Part shown: piece after piece, positions 47,501 to 58,797 of the stretch
Layout: the number at the start of each line of letters is the position of its first letter
How positions within the stretch are numbered: position 1 is the first letter of the stretch
Assembly (NCBI GenBank): GCA_036250195.1
Contig: JAVHZZ010000012.1
Span: 92,562,115-92,626,114 of the forward strand
DNA length: 64,000 nucleotides
Reading direction: 5' to 3'
DNA from: Mixophyes australis
Taxonomy: Eukaryota; Chordata; Amphibia; Anura; Limnodynastidae
The notes under the pieces: generated by a model
What the model saw: only the letters and a program-made list of their open reading frames with translations
What the model was told of the DNA's origin: nothing
The model's database searches: none
Translations under genes and position numbers: made by a program

Positions 47501-50035
47501 CCTGATACTGTGGGTGCAGTATATATATTACAGTATACAGTTACTGTACCTGATACTGTGGGTGCAGTATATATTATTCCAGTATACAGTTACTGTACCT
47601 GATACTGTGGGTGCAGTATATATTATACCAGTATATAGTTACTGTACCTGATACTGTGGGTGCAGTATATATTATTCCAGTATACATATACTGTACCTGA
47701 TACTGTGGGTGCAGTATATATTATTACAGTATACAGTTACTGTACCTGATACTGTGGGTGCAGTATATATTATTACAGTATACAGTTACTGTACCTGATA
47801 CTGTGGGTGCAGTATATATTATTACAGTATACAGTTACTGTACCTGATACTGTGGGTGCAGTATATATTATTCCAGTATACAGTTACTGTACCTGATACT
47901 GTGGGTGCAGTATATATTATTACAGTATACAGTTACTGTACCTGATACTGTGGGTGCAGTATATATTATTACAGTATACAGTTACTGTACCTGATACTGT
48001 GGGTGCAGTATATATTATTACAGTATACAGTTACTGTACCTGATACTGTGGGTGCAGTATATATTATTCCAGTATACAGTTACTGTACCTGATACTGTGG
48101 GTGCAGTATATATTATACCAGTATATAGTTACTGTACCTGATACTGTGGGTGCAGTATATATTATTCCAGTATACAGATACTGACACCTGATACTGTGGG
48201 TGCAGTATATATTATTACAGTATACAGATACTGTACCTGATACTGTGGGTGCAGTATATATTATTACAGTATACAGATACTGACACCTGATACTGTGGGT
48301 GCAGTATATATTATTACAGTATACAGTTACTGTACCTGATACTGTGGGTGCAGTATATATTATTACAGTATACAGTTACTGTACCTGATACTGTGGGTGC
48401 AGTATATATTATTCCAGTATACAGATACTGACACCTGATACTGTAGGTGCAGTATATATTATTACAGTATACAGTTACTGTACCTGATACTGTAGGTGCA
48501 GTATATATTGTTACAGTATACAGTTACTGTACCTGATACTGTGGGTGCAGTATATATTATTCCAGTATACAGATACTGTACCTGATACTGTAGGTGCAGT
48601 ATATATTATTACAGTATACAGTTACTGTACCTGATACTGTAGGTGCAGTATATATTGTTACAGTATACAGTTACTGTACCTGATACTGTGGGTGCAGTAT
48701 ATATTATTCCAGTATACAGATACTGACACCTGATACTGTGGGTGCAGTATATATTGTTACAGTATACAGTTACTGTACCTGATACTGTAGGTGCAGTATA
48801 TATTATTACAGTATACAGTTACTGTACCTGATACTGTGGGTGCAGTATATATTATTACAGTATACAGTTACTGTACCTGATACTGTGGGTGCAGTATATA
48901 TTATTCCAGTATACAGATACTGACACCTGATACTGTAGGTGCAGTATATATTATTACAGTATACAGTTACTGTACCTGATACTGTGGGTGCAGTATATAT
49001 TATTCCAGTATACAGATACTGACACCTGATACTGTGGGTGCAGTATATATTGTTACAGTATACAGTTACTGTACCTGATACTGTGGGTGCAGTATATATT
49101 ATTCCAGTATACAGTTACTGTACCTGATACTGTGGGTGCAGTATATATTATTCCAGTATACAGTTACTGTACCTGATACTGTGGGTGCAGTATATAATAT
49201 TCCAGTATACAGTTACTGTACCTGATACTGTGGGTGCAGTATATATTATTACAGTATACAGTTACTGTACCTGATACTGTAGGTGCAGTATATATTATTC
49301 CAGTATACAGATACTGACACCTGATACTGTGGGTGCAGTATATATTATTACAGTATACAGTTACTGTACCTGATACTGTGGGTGCAGTATATAATATTCC
49401 AGTATACAGTTACTGTACCTGATACTGTGGGTGCAGTATATATTATTACAGTATACAGTTACTGACACCCGATACTGTAGGTGCAGTATATAATATTACA
49501 GTATACACTTACTGTACCTGATACTGTGGGTGCAGTATATATTATTCCAGTATACAGTTACTGTACCTGATACTGTGGGTGCAGTATATATTATTACAGT
49601 ATACAGTTACTGACACCTGATACTGTGGGTGCAGTATATAATATTACAGTATACACTTACTGTACCTGATACTGTGGGTGCAGTATATATTATTACAGTA
49701 TACAGTTACTGTACCTGATACTGTGGGTGCAGTATATATTATTCCAGTATACAGTTACTGTACCTGATACTGTGGGTGCAGTATATATATTACAGTATAC
49801 AGTTACTGTACCTGATACTGTGGGTGCAGTATATATTATTCCAGTATACAGTTACTGTACCTGATACTGTGGGTGCAGTATATATTATTACAGTATACAG
49901 TTACTGACACCTGATACTGTGGGTGCAGTATATATTATTACAGTATACACTTACTGTACCTGATACTGTGGGTGCAGTATATATTATTACAGTATACAGT
50001 TACTGTACCTGATACTGTAGGTGCAGTATATATTA
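44590..50035. repeat. 49-bp AT-rich tandem array, 5.4 kb
   Basis: About 110 copies of TTACTGTACCTGATACTGTG, GGTGCAGTATATATTATTCC, AGTATACAG. Common alternatives are TTATTACAG, ATAATATT, CTGACACC for CTGTACC, and TGTAGG for TGTGGG (the last enriched after 48440). The unit contains small inverted repeats (ACAGTATACAGTTACTGT), so single strands can fold. No coding potential. Confidence 0.96.
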
Positions 50036-50836
50036 TTACTGGATATAATTTACTTATCCCAGTATATATAATACAAATGTATAATATTGATCATATTCTA
50101 TATGCAGCACATTCTCAGAGATCGCAATCACTAGTAGAAGATAAACATAATAAATGTATAGAAGAACTGTCCCCTTTGTGGAAGTGGTGGCCATTTTCTT
50201 GTAGTAACTCTCTGGAAAATCTGCTTGGTGTGAGCTGGTAATTAGCAATGTAATGTATTATTGTCCTCAATGTTATCCCAGTGGCGGCCATTTTGTTGTA
50301 GCCTCCGTGGCGGGAACTGTGATCTTGGTAGCTGCTGTCAGTGTTAGTTGTGGGTGAGGTGAGCAGAGGTGAGTTCAGTGGAGGCAGCATCTGGTTTACA
50401 TATATAAATAATGTATTAGGTTGGGCAAAATAAGGAAGATGTTTAGATCATGACTTTTTAATTAAACATTAGAGTAAGTTAATTTCACTGTTTTGAAAAA
50501 TAATTTATGTTTATATGTGTTTTGTCCAATGTCAGACAACTCGCCCACACAAATGGGTGTGCACGTAACATTGGGGTGTGCCCAGGTGGTTTTGGAACAG
50601 CGGGTCCAGCCCTAGCTCCGCCCCCTCCTATATAACTGAGCATTCGGTGCCACGTGTGTCGCTGGTACACCCCTGGCAGGGCGACACTCAACGGGATTCA
50701 TGAAAAAGAGGGATAGGCTGCGCTTCCTCCAAATATATGAAGCAGCCAAATGCGAACCTGAGAGTGTGTGGGGGACCCCTAAACTCCCAACAATGTTAGA
50801 TACGTATAAAAATAGTCCGGTTCTGGGCGCTTGTAA
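50036..50836. other. Left flank of palindrome
   Basis: Unique sequence with a promoter-like pair, a GC box (CCGCCCCC, 50618-50625) and TATATAA (50629-50635). A 67-codon open frame (50700-50903) runs across the left edge of the palindrome. I do not recognise its product. It may belong to the element that contains the palindrome. Confidence 0.4.
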
Positions 50837-52422
50837 AGGAAAGATATATCAATTTAATATGGATAGGTCCACAATACGCTCCGGCCGGAACGAGACAGCT
50901 TAGATGTGTTAAACAATTAACATGCATCAATTGACACTGCCGAAAACAATGATAATGGTAAAAAACACTATAAACTCAGTGTGATTGAAAATATGGTTAA
51001 AGTGCACTTGCAAGCTACTAAAATATGAAATGACAATTGATATGAACCGCAAAAAGGGAATGTAAGGAAATATAATGTCCAGAGTTGTAAAATAAAAATG
51101 TTGGTGATGATGAAAAATGCAAGCAAAAATGAAATTGGTAGCCGTTACTCACATGAAGCAGGGATGTCTGGCTGTCTATAATGCAGACAGGCACTTAGTA
51201 GCGGTCCCAGAGTCTGTGCTGATGAGGTTAGATATAACGTTGATTTCAATGATAAAAAGCACCCAGCAGAATGCCAATTTTTAAAACAAGAATGAGGAAG
51301 AAAGTTCTTCTAGTTCCTAAAGGGAAATCCTCTCCTTCTTGTTGAAAGAAAAAATGATCCCGCTCAAATAGCGTGTGCACGCTGCGGGATATCTTCGTGT
51401 TGAGATTAAATGTATAGATATCAAAATGCCTCCAATAATGGACAGGTACCCAGCAGAATATAGGTGGTGATGATCCAAATGTAGTCCTCCTAATCCCCAA
51501 CGTAGTCTCTCTCTTTCTCATAAAGTTGAGGCTACACAGGGGAAGCGGTAGTGCCGCTACGGATGAGCGCATACACGTGAGTTGAGGAGACTGTCCCTCA
51601 ACTCAGTTTTATTCAACTTACTAGCATGCTAGCATCTTACATTACCATATACAGGCATCCACATCGGAGACCAGCCTGTAGCGTGTATGCGCTCATCCGT
51701 AGCGGCACTACCGCTTCCCCTGTGTAGCCTCAACTTTATGAGAAAGAGAGAGACTACGTTGGGGATTAGGAGGACTACATTTGGATCATCACCACCTATA
51801 TTCTGCTGGGTACCTGTCCATTATTGGAGGCATTTTGATATCTATACATTTAATCTCAACACGAAGATATCCCGCAGCGTGCACACGCTATTTGAGCGGG
51901 ATCATTTTTTCTTTCAACAAGAAGGAGAGGATTTCCCTTTAGGAACTAGAAGAACTTTCTTCCTCATTCTTGTTTTAAAAATTGGCATTCTGCTGGGTGC
52001 TTTTTATCATTGAAATCAACGTTATATCTAACCTCATCAGCACAGACTCTGGGACCGCTACTAAGTGCCTGTCTGCATTATAGACAGCCAGACATCCCTG
52101 CTTCATGTGAGTAACGGCTACCAATTTCATTTTTGCTTGCATTTTTCATCATCACCAACATTTTTATTTTACAACTCTGGACATTATATTTCCTTACATT
52201 CCCTTTTTGCGGTTCATATCAATTGTCATTTCATATTTTAGTAGCTTGCAAGTGCACTTTAACCATATTTTCAATCACACTGAGTTTATAGTGTTTTTTA
52301 CCATTATCATTGTTTTCGGCAGTGTCAATTGATGCATGTTAATTGTTTAACACATCTAAGCTGTCTCGTTCCGGCCGGAGCGTATTGTGGACCTATCCAT
52401 ATTAAATTGATATATCTTTCCT
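50837..52422. repeat. 1.59-kb near-perfect palindrome (foldback)
   Basis: Arms 50837-51577 and 51682-52422 (741 bp each) are reverse complements around a 104-bp spacer. Paired positions sum to 103259 at both ends, so there is no net indel, and I found no mismatch in the stretches compared. Each arm holds the same 108-codon open frame (51572-51246 minus, 51687-52013 plus), starting MRSSVAALPL and containing SVHTLFERDHFFFQQ, with no family I recognise. The spacer begins with its own 10-bp hairpin (51578-51605) and has CTAGCATGCTAG. It may be a foldback transposon, an inverted duplication or an assembly fold-back. Confidence 0.95.
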
Positions 52423-52959
52423 CAACAGGATTTATCCCCAACAATCTACAAATCGGCCCTTACACGGGGCGGAGGTATTATGTCTTACATTCCTCCTTCT
52501 TACTGGAGAATCAGGTCTGCTGCCAAAATAAACCCCCATCTAGAAATCCTGTGTGTTCCCCTCCGTATATTTACCGGCCAGTGATGCCGTGGAAGTAGCT
52601 ATTTCCTTATGCCAGTAATTATTTATCAGCTGATTTTTAAAGGGGTGTTTGTTTGTAATTACACTTTATATGGAAAATGTAACTTAGTTATTTTGTGTAG
52701 GTGCCACCTCATTACAATATTATATTGTGTACAAATGGGATAATGTGATTATAGCTTTTACTACGAACACTGTCGGGTCACATGTAAAGGATACTGTGGG
52801 GCGTTAAGTATACACACTTACTACGGCTATCATGGGCCTGGCCCAAGTTCTACTGTGTTTGAGTTAGACATATGTTGCCATGCGTCCGACTCGGCATATA
52901 AATGGAAGGATGCTTTTTTCTTTGTCTGCATCCGTCAGTTCGGAGCACAAATCCTTCCA
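52423..52959. other. Right flank of palindrome
   Basis: The sequence just outside the right arm reads TTTCCT|CAACAGGATTTATCCCC. A frame that enters from the arm (52329-52598) ends RPVMPWK and is not recognised. A TATA-like GCATATAAATGG lies near 52892. Nothing else is identified. Confidence 0.4.
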
Positions 52960-54375
52960 CCTCTAAATGAGTAACAAAAGTATTCTCCCAGACGTCATCC
53001 TCTTCTATTCCCATCAGTCTCATCTTTATTCAGTCTCCTTTAGCTTCACTCCCGATCACATTTCTCTTTCTCGATCATTTCAAACCATCTACTTTATCTT
53101 TCTCTGCATTCCCCAAAATCCTTCATCTTTCTTCTCTGTCCTTATCAGTCACCTTCATTATTCTCTGTATCCTCACCAATCTCCTTCCTCTTTTCCCATC
53201 CTTCCTTTCCTCCACTTTATTCATCAGTCTCCTTCATTCTCCCCTTCTCTTTCCCATTATCCTTCCTCTCATCCCAGTCACTCTACTTTCCCTTCCTCTA
53301 CTATATTCATCAATTCCTTCATGTTCCCCCGCACCTCTCCAATGTCCTTCTTTCCTCTCCTCCATCCCAGTCACTCTCCTTCATTCTCTCCTGCTCTTTC
53401 CCATTCTCCTTACTCTCATCCCAGTCACTCTACTTCCCCTTCCTCTACTATATTCATCAATTCCTTCATGTTCCCCCGCACCTCTCCAATGTCCTTTCTC
53501 TCTCTTCTTCCTCCCAGTCAGCCTCCTTCACTCTCCCCTGCTCTTTCCCATTCTCCTTTCTCTCATCCCAGTCACTCTACTTCCCCTTCCTCTACTATAT
53601 TCATCAATTCCTTCATGTTCCCCCGCACCTCTCCAATGTCCTTCTTTCCTCTCCTCCATCCCAGTCACTCTCCTTCATTCTCTCCTGCTCTTTCCCATTC
53701 TCTTTTCTCTCTCTCCTTCATCCCAGTCACTCTACTTCCCCTTCCTCTACTATATTCATCAATTCCTTCATGTTCCCCCGCACCTCTCCAATGTCCTTTC
53801 TCTCTCTTCTCCCTCCCAGTCAGTCTCCTTCTTATTCCTCAGCACCTTCCCTCCTCTCTCCTCCATCCCAGTCAGTCTCATTCATATTCCCCAGCTCCGT
53901 TCTCCTTCCTCTCCTCCACCCTAATCAGTCTCCTTTATGTTTCCCAGCTTCTCCCCAATGTCCTCTCTCTCCTCCATCCCAGTCAGTCACATTCATATTC
54001 CCACAGCTCCTTCCCAATGGCCGTCCTCTCTTTCCTCCATCCTAGTCAGTCTCCTTCATGTTCTCCTGTGCCTTACCAATGTCCCTCCTCTGACTTCTCC
54101 ATCCCAATCAGTCTCCTTCATGATCTCTTGCTCCTTCCCAATGTCCCTCCTCTCACTTCTCCATCCCAATCAGTCTCCTTCATGATCTCTTGCTCGTTTG
54201 CAATGTCTTTCTTCTCTTTCCTCAATCCCAGTCATACTAATTTTTCTGTTCATTCCCAGTTTGCTTCACCCCTTGTACCATCAGTCCTTCCCTGCATCCT
54301 CCTTAGTTTCCTCACACTTCCTCCAATCCATTCATCTCCTTCATCTTCGCTTCCATGTTTCCCATTTCCTTCCTC
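52960..54375. repeat. Pyrimidine-rich degenerate repeat
   Basis: The plus strand is almost entirely C and T, built on degenerate units like CCATCCCAGTCAGTCTCCTT then CATGTTCCC and CCAATGTCC. A longer unit around ATGTTCCCCCGCACCTCTCC recurs at 53321, 53468, 53614 and 53770 (146-156 bp apart). The 470-codon frame across it is Ser/Pro-rich low complexity and is most likely not a gene. Confidence 0.85.
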
Positions 54376-56668
54376 TTAGTTGTTCAGTTTTCTGAATTTT
54401 GATTAAGTATTTCTTATTCTCAGTGTGTGTATATACAAGACTTGGTGACATAATTCATCTAAAACTACTATTATTATAAACAGTCTGTGTATAATTGTTA
54501 TCATTGATATAATACCAACCTAAATATCTATTTAATTCCGTCTTCTCTTGCTCATCTCCATGTACAGTATGGAAGACATATCTTTGTATAACTGATAGCA
54601 CTGGGACCATTGTACATTACGTTTCAGCTGGTTATATAGTAGCTCTTCTGTCACTTTAAGAGGTTCTGAAATAAAGTGTTCTCAATGGAGACTGCTGGTT
54701 CTAGGCCTTATACCCACTTGTGTAAATTGTGTGCAATTAATGCTAGTACAACGAATGTAAATGGGTCCAAAATGAAAGACATTGTTTCTAATGGCCCCTT
54801 ACCACTTGCAATGTTATTTTGGGTGCATTGTACCAGCAATAACTTTTCTGAACATTGCCTGTGCTATTTACCTAACACATTTACCACAAGGGAAATGCAA
54901 AATGCGTAGTACTTACAATCTAGTTATAAAGACTTCTGTAAAGATCCTGGTTAACTTTACACTGTTTTCTACACGTGATTTATTTTACAGCTTTTCTGAC
55001 TTTTTTCCTTTTAGTAAAATGTGTTCATACCTCAAGATGTTATGTCATTGATTGCGGGATTTGTTTTAAAGTTACACTTGAATTCATTGCAGTTCATTAT
55101 GTGTACAAATTATATCTGAATAATGGAATCCAGTACTGATTTATTGGGATCACTGAGAATCTCTACCATTGATGTGTGTTATGTAGCAATGTGTGCACTC
55201 TGGCAGTTTCCCATGGATGAACCTATGGTGAACAGGGCTGAACCACAGCAACCAATCAACAATTAGCTTTTATCTGTCTAGTGCAAGTGAGACAATGAAT
55301 CCAAGATTCTGATTGGTTGCCGTCGTTTAATGCAAGGTTCACTCCTAAATCATACTTCCTAGCCGTCCCGATTTCAATGGGACAGTCCCAATTTCCAGCA
55401 GGACATCACGTTTGTCCCAACTTGCGGTAAGTTGGGGGGTATGTACCGCTGACCTGCCTCTGGTGCTGTGGCAATTCAGGGGTGTTTTAAGGGGAGGGGA
55501 TAGAGTGGAGCTCCAGAAGCACTAGACACCCTCTGGAATGCGATCACTTCCAATGTGACACAGAGCCGTTTCAGGCGTGGCTGTGGCCAGAGTTAGACTT
55601 TTTAAATGTTACAATGTTAGTACATGATCCTCTTCTCTGTTCCTACTCGCAGAACAATGGTCTAATTGCCATACTATGCATCCTATCTACACAGAATTCA
55701 TAACACATTGCGCATTAATCATTTTAATTTCTACCAAGTTCTAATGATGGTAACATTTCTGTCCCTTTACTTGGAATGTATCTGGTAGAGGATACATTAT
55801 AACATATACATTCAGACAGGTGCTGGGTTAGTACAGAAATGTTATGCACTGATTCTCTAACTCCTCAGTAGTTCCGACTTGTGATATCTTCTATAGCAGC
55901 AGTTCTATTGTCTTCTTCCACTGATTAACACCATTATTATTCACATTATTCCCCTTGGTCCCGTCACACTGTGCTTGGTATGGGCTGGTGCAGAATCTCG
56001 CTTAGTCCTTATGGATATTTAGGGGTGTATGAAGCAGAAACGCGTTGAGATTAATATTGCTAACGACTCAAATGTTTAAGATGTGTTTGTCTACAAGTTT
56101 GGCAGCCATCATAGTTCATCCATTCACTTATACAAGTGACAAATGACTGCAGAGTTCAGATGTGTTGGTATAATCTCCAAACGAATTATTACTAGTTATT
56201 AGCTGTATCTTCCGGATAGTCAGCGATATTCTGGGCCAAACACCATGGTCAGCGAATGAGAGAGTTGGCCGAGACCTATAACAATAGCCACTAGGATTGC
56301 TGTATTCTCCTGGCACGAGAAGAGGGTGCGGTTGAGTGAATGCTGTATTGATTACCCTGAAACACAGTTTACAGGCCCCTCATGACCTAAGTTATCCCTC
56401 ATCTGACAGCTCCATTAAATATTACATTTCAGCTGCTATAACTATAATAACATACACACTCCAGCTTCTCTGTAAATGCCCTTTATAAGATCCAGTACTA
56501 CAGTACAACTTAATATTGCCTTGTACCTGCAGAAAACATTCATCTGGTGGGTTTCTATAATTCCCTAGAAGTTATTCGGATATAAGGCAGTGCATTGTGT
56601 ACCTGTCAAGACTGACCAGGTTCCTACTTTAGAAGATAACAGAATTTCTTATATTTTTCTTCTACATA
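54376..56668. other. Intergenic / KCNJ10 3' side
   Basis: No other coding exon is recognised. Part of it is probably the KCNJ10 3' UTR, which would run leftward from 56668. Minus-strand AATAAA signals are read at about 54979 and 55139 (TTTATT on plus), but the true 3' end is not determined. A short repeat-like block at 55360-55450 holds two inverted GTCCC/GGGAC pairs. Confidence 0.45.
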
Positions 56669-57805
56669 TCAAACATTGCTGATTCTTACACTTAAAGGAC
56701 TTCCATCTTTCTCAGTCTTGTCCCTGAAGGATTCTTCCAGTTTGAGTTTTTCTGGGTCTCCAAACCGAGCAGTCTCGTGAAAGCAGCATGGTGGAGACAC
56801 TTTGAGAACCTGATCAAATAAGCTAAAGTCAGCCACATATTTTCCATTTGAGGATAATGATATTATAGGGCTAAATTCATAGCCCCAAAGAATCTCTTCT
56901 GGAAGGTAGGAGGTGCGCACCTGACAGGTAGCACTTGTGGGTTCCACTGTTCCACTAAGGATGACCACCAGCTCAAAGTCCCCTTCTCCAGAACGGATAG
57001 CTACATCTTTCAGTGGACTAGTCTCATTGATGACATGATAGAAAGTGAGCGGCAGGATTAAAAAGGGACTATCGGACGACGTGTCAACTTGGAAGTCTAC
57101 ATTTATCTGGTTCAGATGTACATTCTCGCCCTCTTTCGTTACTTGTGTCTGGAGAAACTTGCCAGTCACTTGGCATCCGATCAGTAGACTCTTGCGCATG
57201 TTGGCCACTCGAATCATAAGACATAACTTGCCCTCATGTTGAGCCACCACAGCATTCTGGCTGAATTTGATAGTCTCCGCCCTTTTCTTTGGACGAGCAA
57301 TCTTTGCCAGGAAGGTTCCAGTGATGAATATTTCCAGGATTGTGGTGAGAACGAGCTGACTAATCAGCAGAACAATGGCTAGTGGACACTCTTCACTAAT
57401 GTAACGAAAGCCATAACCAATGGTGGTCTGTGATTCCATTGAAAAAAGGAATGCTCCGGTTAATGTGTGGACCTGCATGACACAAGGCGTATGGTTAGCT
57501 GGAGCATTGAATTCCAAGAGATCACCATGTACTAAGGCCACCAAGTACCAAATCACACCAAAGACAAACCAAGTTCCTGCAAAGGTTGCAGAGAATAGCA
57601 GCAGCTTGTATCGCCATTGCATGTCGATAAAAGTTGTCCACAAATCCTTGAGGTAGAGAAAGCTCTTATCGGTGATATGATCCATGCGTACATTGCTCCG
57701 GCCATCCTTTGTCATTACACGTCTCCGCCTCAGGCTGGTTCCAATGAGAGGCCGACTGTCTGTTTGTGTTGTCTGGCTGTAATAGACCTTTACTGGAGAA
57801 GTCAT
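56669..57805 (-). CDS. KCNJ10: Inwardly rectifying K+ channel Kir4.1
   Basis: KCNJ10 forms tetrameric, weakly to moderately rectifying potassium channels that buffer extracellular K+ in glia, kidney tubule and inner ear, alone or with Kir5.1. The exon encodes 378 residues (human 379) and most of the sequence matches mammalian Kir4.1. The N-terminus [15 protein letters not shown] leads to the slide helix and the first membrane helix (about 66-92). The pore has the filter TIGYG (128-132) between C108 and C140, which form the Kir family's conserved extracellular disulfide. The second helix (about 144-168) has E158, the residue that sets rectification in Kir4.1. The PIP2-binding RPKKR is at 171-175. 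The C-terminus SVRISNV is a PDZ ligand. The frame is open 23 codons upstream, but that part is intron; the ATG follows a splice acceptor directly. Related KCNJ15 and KCNJ9 lack this N- and C-terminus. Confidence 0.97.
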   Translation of the reverse strand: MTSPVKVYYSQTTQTDSRPLIGTSLRRRRVMTKDGRSNVRMDHITDKSFLYLKDLWTTFIDMQWRYKLLLFSATFAGTWFVFGVIWYLVALVHGDLLEFNAPANHTPCVMQVHTLTGAFLFSMESQTTIGYGFRYISEECPLAIVLLISQLVLTTILEIFITGTFLAKIARPKKRAETIKFSQNAVVAQHEGKLCLMIRVANMRKSLLIGCQVTGKFLQTQVTKEGENVHLNQINVDFQVDTSSDSPFLILPLTFYHVINETSPLKDVAIRSGEGDFELVVILSGTVEPTSATCQVRTSYLPEEILWGYEFSPIISLSSNGKYVADFSLFDQVLKVSPPCCFHETARFGDPEKLKLEESFRDKTEKDGSPLSVRISNV

Positions 57806-57835
57806 CTGTGAATAGCAAGAAACAAGTAACGTTAA
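57806..57835 (-). promoter_or_regulatory. KCNJ10: KCNJ10 splice acceptor abutting the ATG
   Basis: On the minus strand the bases before the start codon read CTTGTTTCTTGCTATTCACAG|ATG when the last 21 bases and codon are joined: a pyrimidine-rich tract ending in AG. This implies that the coding exon begins at the ATG and that the 5' UTR lies in one or more upstream exons at higher coordinates, which I could not identify. Confidence 0.7.
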
Positions 57836-58009
57836 TATGAATTCCACATTAATGCTGTGCAGTAGCAGAGACAAATAAGTGATGACACTGGAACACTGAG
57901 TCTATGGTCTAGACTATAATATGGCCACTGCCTGCCTTTACATTGTCGAAGTCAGCAAATTGGATAAAGTAATTTCAATTAAAGTCTAGCGAACTTGGTT
58001 GTCTTTGTC

Positions 58010-58797
58010 TGAAAAGATGCGTACGGTACGCTACGGCGTACAAGGGCACGCTACGGCGTGAAAGGGCGTACGCATCCACTACACGTGGCAGCAACAGTAA
58101 TTGGTCTTTTACCATACATTCGCACAAACACGCATACTTATAAAATAGTACACATTAATGGTAGTTGCAACACATAGTCAGTTATTTCGAAATATAGTAG
58201 TATTTATATGTTATATCAGAGTTACATGCATATTAGTGAAATACACGGAACGGGTTAAAGGAATAACATCATGAGTGGTATCATAATGAACCTTGTTACA
58301 TATCCTACTGTCTGGTGCGCTCTGCGAGGGAATCGCAGAGTGTATACACAAGTTATGAATGATAGGGAATTATGAACTACTTAAGACTAAGGAATCTTGT
58401 CGGAAAGAGCCGAGCATACCCCCTGGAGAGATGACCCCCTCATTTGGATTCCTTGGGATGAACTAGCCAATGATTGACAACCCCTTGGACCTTCCTGAGA
58501 CCTGGACCAATAGATGCAAGCTATACCATCTTCATTGTATTACTGTATTTCATTGTGTATATAAGCAGCAGCTTGTGATCCAGTGTGCAGACATCTTGTC
58601 CCCAGACTTCAGGATTGAATGACTGCACTGGATCCAGAGCGCCTGCGATAAGTAACGGCTATATTTATTATTACTTCGCTTGAGCATATTTATTCTACTA
58701 TTTGCGAATAAATCTTTGTGCTTTGGAAACACAACTCGAGGTTCGACAATCGTTATTGGTTAGCGACAATACGCACATAACAACATTTGCTTGACAG
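58010..58797 (+). mobile_element. Solo-LTR-like element
   Basis: The layout is that of a long terminal repeat. There is a CpG-rich inverted/direct-repeat block at the left (GCGTACG...CGTACGC, ACGCTACGGCGT twice, 58019-58072), CCAAT motifs (58466 and 58506), TATATAA (58558-58564), and AATAAA (58707-58712) followed by TCTTTGTGCTTTGG. No retroviral or gag/pol coding sequence is adjacent and no matching second LTR is seen. Exact ends and target duplication are not resolved. The element is antisense to KCNJ10, within its presumed 5' intron. Confidence 0.55.

Noticed and set aside
51219..51226. CTGATGAG as a hammerhead ribozyme core inside the palindrome arm
   Set aside because: No matching GAAA-containing strand or supporting stems were found at suitable distance on either side.
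52967..54379. 470-codon Ser/Pro-rich frame
   Set aside because: The plus strand is a pyrimidine-rich degenerate repeat that lacks purine-containing stops by composition; no domain, signal peptide or splice context supports a protein.
56018..56060. GAAACGCGTTGAG motif as a mobile-element end
   Set aside because: The phrase is common in frog repeats, but no inverted partner, duplication or coding remnant could be found around it.
57806..57874. 23-residue N-terminal extension of KCNJ10
   Set aside because: The sequence is a splice-acceptor tract ending in CAG at the ATG; the protein from 57805 matches the known Kir4.1 N-terminus.
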